From contig BNUH01000015.1 of NCBI GenBank assembly GCA_025997215.1, positions 1 to 53,831 on the forward strand: DNA of 53,831 nt. Direction: 5' to 3'. Shown here piece after piece: positions 50,132-53,831 of the stretch. Both the position numbers and the translations under genes were made by a program. A model generated the notes under the pieces. It searched no databases, was not told the origin of the DNA, and worked only from the letters and a program-made list of their open reading frames with translations. Origin of the DNA: Clostridia bacterium. GTDB taxonomy: Bacteria > Bacillota_A > Clostridia > Christensenellales > Aristaeellaceae. How positions within the stretch are numbered: position 1 is the stretch's first letter; each line of letters starts with the position of its first letter.

Positions 50132-51298
50132 GTGGGGCAGATATATTCCATCCGAACGATGAACGAGATTTCACCGATCATAAATGATATACTCGATAAG
50201 GGTTATACAGTATCGAGCGAAGTTGAAGAGCCGGACGCACTGATCGTCAGGAGCGCGGAGCTGAAGGGTTATAAGCGCGGGCCTAAGCTGTCGGCGATTG
50301 CGAGGGCGGGAGCCGGGGTAAATAATATTCCGATTGACGAGTGTTCGGCGGAAGGGATCGTGGTATTCAACACGCCCGGTGCGAACGCGAACGCGGTGGC
50401 GGAGCTGGTGATTGCCGCGATGCTGATGACTGGGCGGGATATCATTGGCGGGGCGGAATGGGTTAGGACGCTTAAAGGTCAGGAGAATATTGGGAAGCTG
50501 GTTGAGAAGGAGAAGTCAAGGTTTACGGGGCCGGAGTTGAGAGGGAAGAGTTTGGGCGTGATCGGGCTTGGGGCGGTCGGCGGGTTGGTGGCGAATGCCG
50601 CGTCCGCGCTGGGCATGGAGGTTTATGGGTACGATCCGTTCGTGAGCGTGGAGCATGTTTGGGCGCTTTCAAGGTCGATTCATCGGGTGACGGATCGGGA
50701 GGAACTGATTCGGAGGAGCGACTATATATCGTTGCATGTGCCGCTGATAGAGGAGACTAAGGGGTTGTTTGACGGCGGGATGTTTGCTAGGATGAAACAG
50801 GGGGCTACGCTGTTGAACTTTTCGCGGGGGGAATTGGTGGACTGCGAGGCGGTTGTTGAGGCGGTCGGGAGTGGGCGGTTGAGGGCGTATGCGACGGATT
50901 TTCCGTGCGAGGGGATGCTGGGGGTGGCGGGGATTGTTAGTCTGCCGCACCTTGGGGCGTCGACGCCGGAGTCGGAGGAGAACTGCGCTAGGATGGCTGC
51001 GGAGGAGTTAAGGGACTTTTTGGAGTTTGGGGTGATTAGGAATAGTGTGAATCTGCCGGATGTGGATTTGCCTAGGACGATGGGTGGACGGGTGACGGTG
51101 GTGCATAGGAATGTGCCGAATATGATTAGTACGATCGCAGGGGTTATGGGCGGGGATAATGTTAATATTGAACATATGACGAATAAGTCTAGGGGGAATA
51201 TGGCTTATACGGCGTTGGATATTGCGGGCAGTTTAACGCAGGGGCAGGTCGATCGACTAACCTCCTTGGAGGGTGTTTTGAGGGTACGCCTATTCTGA
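50132..51298 (+). CDS. serA: D-3-phosphoglycerate dehydrogenase SerA
   Basis: First step of serine synthesis, oxidising 3-phosphoglycerate with NAD. 388 aa: substrate-binding domain, NAD domain with GVIGLGAVGGLVANAASALG, catalytic Arg region (LLNFSRGELVD) and the His in LPHLGASTPESE, then a C-terminal ACT domain (about 315-388, starting VTVVHRNVPNMIST) for feedback control. GTG 50132 is preferred, with GAGGAGGGG just upstream; a GTG at 50126 overlaps it. Codon use becomes AG-richer towards the 3' half, but the frame is intact. Confidence 0.95.
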   Translation: MGQIYSIRTMNEISPIINDILDKGYTVSSEVEEPDALIVRSAELKGYKRGPKLSAIARAGAGVNNIPIDECSAEGIVVFNTPGANANAVAELVIAAMLMTGRDIIGGAEWVRTLKGQENIGKLVEKEKSRFTGPELRGKSLGVIGLGAVGGLVANAASALGMEVYGYDPFVSVEHVWALSRSIHRVTDREELIRRSDYISLHVPLIEETKGLFDGGMFARMKQGATLLNFSRGELVDCEAVVEAVGSGRLRAYATDFPCEGMLGVAGIVSLPHLGASTPESEENCARMAAEELRDFLEFGVIRNSVNLPDVDLPRTMGGRVTVVHRNVPNMISTIAGVMGGDNVNIEHMTNKSRGNMAYTALDIAGSLTQGQVDRLTSLEGVLRVRLF

Positions 51299-51311
51299 TT
51301 AGCGGTAAAAA

Positions 51312-51405
51312 GTAGGTCCAGGGGGAACCCCTGGTCAGAGGTCAAGGGGGCTGAAAGCCCCTTGTGGGGTCCGGGGCAAAGCCCCGAAACCCCAGGCCGC
51401 AGCCT
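51312..51405 (+). repeat. triple-hairpin repeat (family B), copy 2
   Basis: CCAGGGGGAACCCCTGG, GGGGGCTGAAAGCCCCC and CCGGGGCAAAGCCCCG follow in the same order as at 6671-6753, with a short extra palindrome (AGGCCGCAGCCT) at the end. It lies directly before the ribosome binding site of the SGNH hydrolase gene. Confidence 0.75.
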
Positions 51406-51420
51406 AGAAAGGTGATAATT

Positions 51421-52050
51421 ATGTACGAGCCAACGAAGTTGCATTCTGATTTAGCGTATTTCGAGGACGAAGTCCAAGAAATAATGAGACGTCCTGTTGT
51501 CAAGGATTCAGCGTTATTCTATGGGAGTTCGAGCATACGGCTGTGGGGCGTAGAGCGTTTGGCAAGGGACATGGCGCCGGTTGTTGCGTTGAACCATGGC
51601 ATTGGGGGTTCAACGGCCGACCAGTGCTTATACAGGTATGGCGAGCTGGTAAAACCGTATGCGCCGAAGCTGTTGGTGTGGTACTGCGGGACGAACGATA
51701 TCGCATTGGGTTACACGCCGGAGGAAGCATTCGCGTTAAGCCTGCGGGTATTCGAGTGGACGCGAAGGGATAATCCGGAGTGCAAGATACTGGCGTTGTC
51801 GGTGATGCACAACCGAAGCCGGGAGCGAATATATCCGCAGCACTTGATATTGAATGAATTATTGAAGTGGTATTGCAGGGATAATGAGTTTGCGAGGCAT
51901 GTGGATTTGATAGAAACATTATGTCATGATAAGGATGGGCAGGTACGCGGCGATATATTTATGCCGGACGAACTGCATTTGAATGATAAGGGTTATGCGG
52001 AACTGGCGGCGATAGTCCGTCCGGCGGTGCTGGACATGATGGGCGTGTGA
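51421..52050 (+). CDS. SGNH/GDSL-family hydrolase
   Basis: Esterase or deacetylase superfamily; cytoplasmic, as no signal peptide is present. 209 aa. Block I has the nucleophile Ser in FYGSSSIRLW. Block II Gly is in LNHGIGGSTADQ, block III is YCGTNDIAL, and block V DELHLND carries the catalytic Asp and His. Members of this size often act on acetylated carbohydrates. AAAGGTGAT precedes ATG 51421. Its 3' end overlaps the convergent LacI gene by 58 bp. Confidence 0.9.
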   Translation: MYEPTKLHSDLAYFEDEVQEIMRRPVVKDSALFYGSSSIRLWGVERLARDMAPVVALNHGIGGSTADQCLYRYGELVKPYAPKLLVWYCGTNDIALGYTPEEAFALSLRVFEWTRRDNPECKILALSVMHNRSRERIYPQHLILNELLKWYCRDNEFARHVDLIETLCHDKDGQVRGDIFMPDELHLNDKGYAELAAIVRPAVLDMMGV

Positions 52051-53108
52051 TAGTCCGCATCGAAGGCGGCGTTCAGATCGCGAACGGAGTCGCGTTCGAT
52101 GAGGGTGCAGGGCAGCGCGACGTAGCTGAGCGTCTGGTGGGATTGCGCGCGCAGGAGGAGCTGCTCGACTGCGATGCGGCCCATGTGTTTGCGGCGAACG
52201 TGCATGGTGGTCAGCTTAGGCAGGATTATTTGGGCGATGGACAGGTCGTCAAACCCGATCACGGATATGTCGTCCGGGACGTGTAATCCGCGCAGGGTCA
52301 GCAGGTTGATGGCGGCGATGGCGATCCGATCGCCGGCGCAGAACCATGCGGAGGGGTATTCGGCGAGGCGTTCAAACATGGGCGCGAGCGCCTCGGGCGT
52401 GTCGAACAGCTCGAATTTACCGGGCTGGCCGATGAGGTTGTACTCATTCTGAACGGGGATAGCGCGCTCCTCCAGGGCTTGTCGGAAGCCGCTCCAGCGT
52501 TCGTAGACGCTGCGCGCGGTGTAGACAGGCCCTATGAAGCCTATGCTGATGTGTCCCCTTTCGATCAGATATTGGGACGCTGCGTAACCGCCTGAGTGGT
52601 TGGCCGTGCCGACGCAGCTGACGGGCGATTCATAGTAGGGAATGTCGACCGAGACCAGGGGCGCGCCCATGCCGTGCAGGCGTGCGACGTAGGGTTCGCT
52701 AAGCACGCCGATTACGAGGAAGCCTACGACGTCCACACCGTCGGGGAGCGCGGGCATAGCCATAGCGCGCTGGGCTTCGATGGTGACGGTGTGATGGATG
52801 AGCAGGATGCCGTGCTTCTTGGCCTCGCTCTCGATGGACCAGAGGATATCATAGTAGAAGAACGCGTCGTCGCGCAGGTATTCAGGCACCACCGCGATGA
52901 TGCAGCGGCTTTTCTTTTTCAGATTGGCTAACGAGTTCTCATCATCCAGGCCATATACGCCGTAGCCGAGGCGTCGGGCGGTGTCGGCGACCTTTTCGCG
53001 CAGCGCGCTGCTGACGCCGGACTTCGCGTTCAGCGCCAGGTAGACTGCGTTCTTGGATATGCCAAGCGTGTCGGCGATGGCTTGCATGGTGGGACGTCGT
53101 CGCTGCAT
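51993..53108 (-). CDS. LacI-family transcriptional regulator
   Basis: 371 aa. The N-terminal HTH is at residues 7-27 (TMQAIADTLGISKNAVYLAL), with hinge LREKVADTARRLGYGVYG, and a periplasmic-binding-like effector domain follows (VVGFLVIGV, SVDIPYYESPVSCVG, GFDDLSIAQIILPKLTTMHV). It is divergent from a sugar-binding protein gene, which it probably controls in response to a sugar. The last 25 residues (TPIMSSTAGRTIAASSA end) look like a read-through extension overlapping the SGNH gene. An ATG seven codons downstream is an alternative start. Confidence 0.92.
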   Translation of the reverse strand: MQRRRPTMQAIADTLGISKNAVYLALNAKSGVSSALREKVADTARRLGYGVYGLDDENSLANLKKKSRCIIAVVPEYLRDDAFFYYDILWSIESEAKKHGILLIHHTVTIEAQRAMAMPALPDGVDVVGFLVIGVLSEPYVARLHGMGAPLVSVDIPYYESPVSCVGTANHSGGYAASQYLIERGHISIGFIGPVYTARSVYERWSGFRQALEERAIPVQNEYNLIGQPGKFELFDTPEALAPMFERLAEYPSAWFCAGDRIAIAAINLLTLRGLHVPDDISVIGFDDLSIAQIILPKLTTMHVRRKHMGRIAVEQLLLRAQSHQTLSYVALPCTLIERDSVRDLNAAFDADYHTPIMSSTAGRTIAASSA

Positions 53109-53164
53109 TGGTGCTGCCCCAATCTATAAAGATGTAATGAAAAGATGCCCTAAGATATGTAATG

Positions 53165-53262
53165 AGTATACTCTGTTAATGTGATTTTGTCAAGTATGAC
53201 TTGGATGAACGCACATATCCGTACAATTGCTACTTGACAAAGTCATGCCAGAATGATACAAT
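53165..53262. promoter_or_regulatory. divergent promoters with symmetric -35 elements
   Basis: Plus strand: TTGACA 53234-53239, 17 nt, TACAAT 53257-53262 for the binding protein. Minus strand: TTGACA (complement of 53188-53193), 17 nt, TATACT (complement of 53165-53170) for lacI. The two -35 boxes lie in a 16-bp inverted repeat, TGATTTTGTCAAGTAT at 53182-53197 and CTACTTGACAAAGTCA at 53230-53245 (13 of 16 matching), a likely regulator site. Confidence 0.8.
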
Positions 53263-53301
53263 AACGGCATCATAATCCCAAGCAACGAGGAGGATGGATA
53301 C

Positions 53302-53831
53302 ATGACACGCGGATGCAGAGTATTGGCGATAGCGATCGCGATGGCGATGCTGCTGGGCTTAGGCTCGGGGCTGGCCGAAGGCGCTAAGCCGCTGCCCACG
53401 GACACGCCGTGGTTCAAGCCATATGACGAACCCGTCACGGTGAAGATCGCCGTTCCCACCAACATCGCCACGACATTCCCCACGGGCGACAGCTACAGCA
53501 ACAACATCTGGACGCGCGAACTGCTCAATCAGCTTAATATCAAGGTTGAGATAACATGGGAAGCCGTCGAGAACGCCGACTATGAGACCAAGCTGAATCT
53601 GGCCATTGCATCCGACGACCTGCCGGATATGGTCAAGACATACAACTATTCGCAGTTTGTCAAGCTGTACAACGTCGGCAAGCTGGCCGACCTGACCGAC
53701 GTCTACGAAGAATACACATATCCAGTCATCAAGCAGAATCAGCAGGCCGATGGCGGCCAGTCGCTTAGCTGGGGTGTATTCGACGGCAAACGCATGGGCA
53801 TGCCGGCGGACGGCGTGAATATGCAGCTGGT
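53302..53831 (+). CDS. extracellular sugar-binding protein (system 3), partial
   Basis: Runs off the right edge after about 176 codons. Signal peptide core at residues 7-22, cleavage near GLAEG. The only cysteine is at position 5, before the hydrophobic core, so there is no lipobox. The mature part begins with a strand VTVKIAVPTNIA and has LNLAIASDDLPDMVKTYNY, the family 1 solute-binding motif. GAGGAGG lies about 8 nt before ATG 53302. Divergent from the LacI regulator. Permeases presumably follow outside the window. Confidence 0.88.
   Translation, partial: MTRGCRVLAIAIAMAMLLGLGSGLAEGAKPLPTDTPWFKPYDEPVTVKIAVPTNIATTFPTGDSYSNNIWTRELLNQLNIKVEITWEAVENADYETKLNLAIASDDLPDMVKTYNYSQFVKLYNVGKLADLTDVYEEYTYPVIKQNQQADGGQSLSWGVFDGKRMGMPADGVNMQL

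Noticed and set aside
53190..53483. 97-aa minus-strand open frame over the lacI/SBP intergenic region
   Set aside because: Covers two divergent promoters and the signal peptide of the binding protein; shadow frame.

Overview
The window looks like a chromosomal piece of a Clostridia-class Bacillota: strong AGGAGG ribosome binding sites, sigma-A type TTGACA-17-TATAAT promoters, LplB/YtcP-type sugar importers, YesM/YesN two-component regulation, HelD, a B12-dependent ribonucleotide reductase and a collagen-like protein. GC is moderate to high by eye, with AT-rich islands at 18.0-18.5, 22.1-23.1 and 32.0-34.3 kb. No rRNA, tRNA or CRISPR array was recognised.

Layout. 0-1.4 kb: a broken tyrosine integrase fused to a fragment of another gene. 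1.4-3.5 kb: uppP, nagB, maf. 3.6-11.7 kb: an elongasome/cell-shape cluster mreB-mreC-mreD-mrdA(PBP2)-minD-like-rodA. The MinD homologue has lost two key ATPase residues, and no minC or minE accompanies it. 11.8-14.05 kb: a flavin-binding PNPOx-fold protein and a secreted 5'-nucleotidase. 14.06-14.7 kb: a large inverted repeat built from hairpin modules. 14.7-17.9 kb: a uxuB-like oxidoreductase and pepD. 17.97-18.34 kb: a candidate type I toxin-antitoxin locus, made of a 30-aa holin-like peptide and a convergent small RNA that share one hairpin. 18.5-22.1 kb: sugar ABC importer 1. 22.1-30.8 kb: a fucosyltransferase, HelD, nrdJ and a GH38 alpha-mannosidase, all on the minus strand. 30.9-34.8 kb: a graveyard of mobile DNA (IS630 fragment, intact small resolvase, TerL and portal fragments, large serine recombinase remnant, 19-bp tandem repeats, a perfect 16-bp inverted repeat) around an intact HTH-methyltransferase gene. 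34.9-43.0 kb: YesN/YesM, ABC importer 2 and an N-acetylneuraminate-lyase/DapA-family protein. 43.7-46.98 kb: an NAGPA-type phosphodiester glycosidase, a divergent Lgt-like membrane protein, a second small-RNA copy without a toxin, and a GH39-like protein lacking the catalytic motif. 47.1-53.8 kb: a phage-like HTH protein, a collagen-like protein, serC-serA, an SGNH hydrolase, a LacI regulator, and the start of a third sugar-binding protein divergent from it.

The genes fit a fermentative glycan user that imports oligosaccharides through three CUT1-type systems (the ATPase is not in the window) and trims mannosides, fructuronate and possibly sialic-acid sugars. All three solute-binding proteins have signal peptides without a lipobox cysteine, and the only Lgt homologue here lacks the conserved His-Gly-Gly. 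The lipoprotein pathway of this organism therefore deserves a look.

The most unusual items are the paired small RNAs at 18.16 and 45.74 kb (one with a toxin partner, one orphan), the K11D/D40C MinD inside a rod-shape cluster, the degenerate Lgt and GH39 proteins, and two families of multi-hairpin intergenic repeats.
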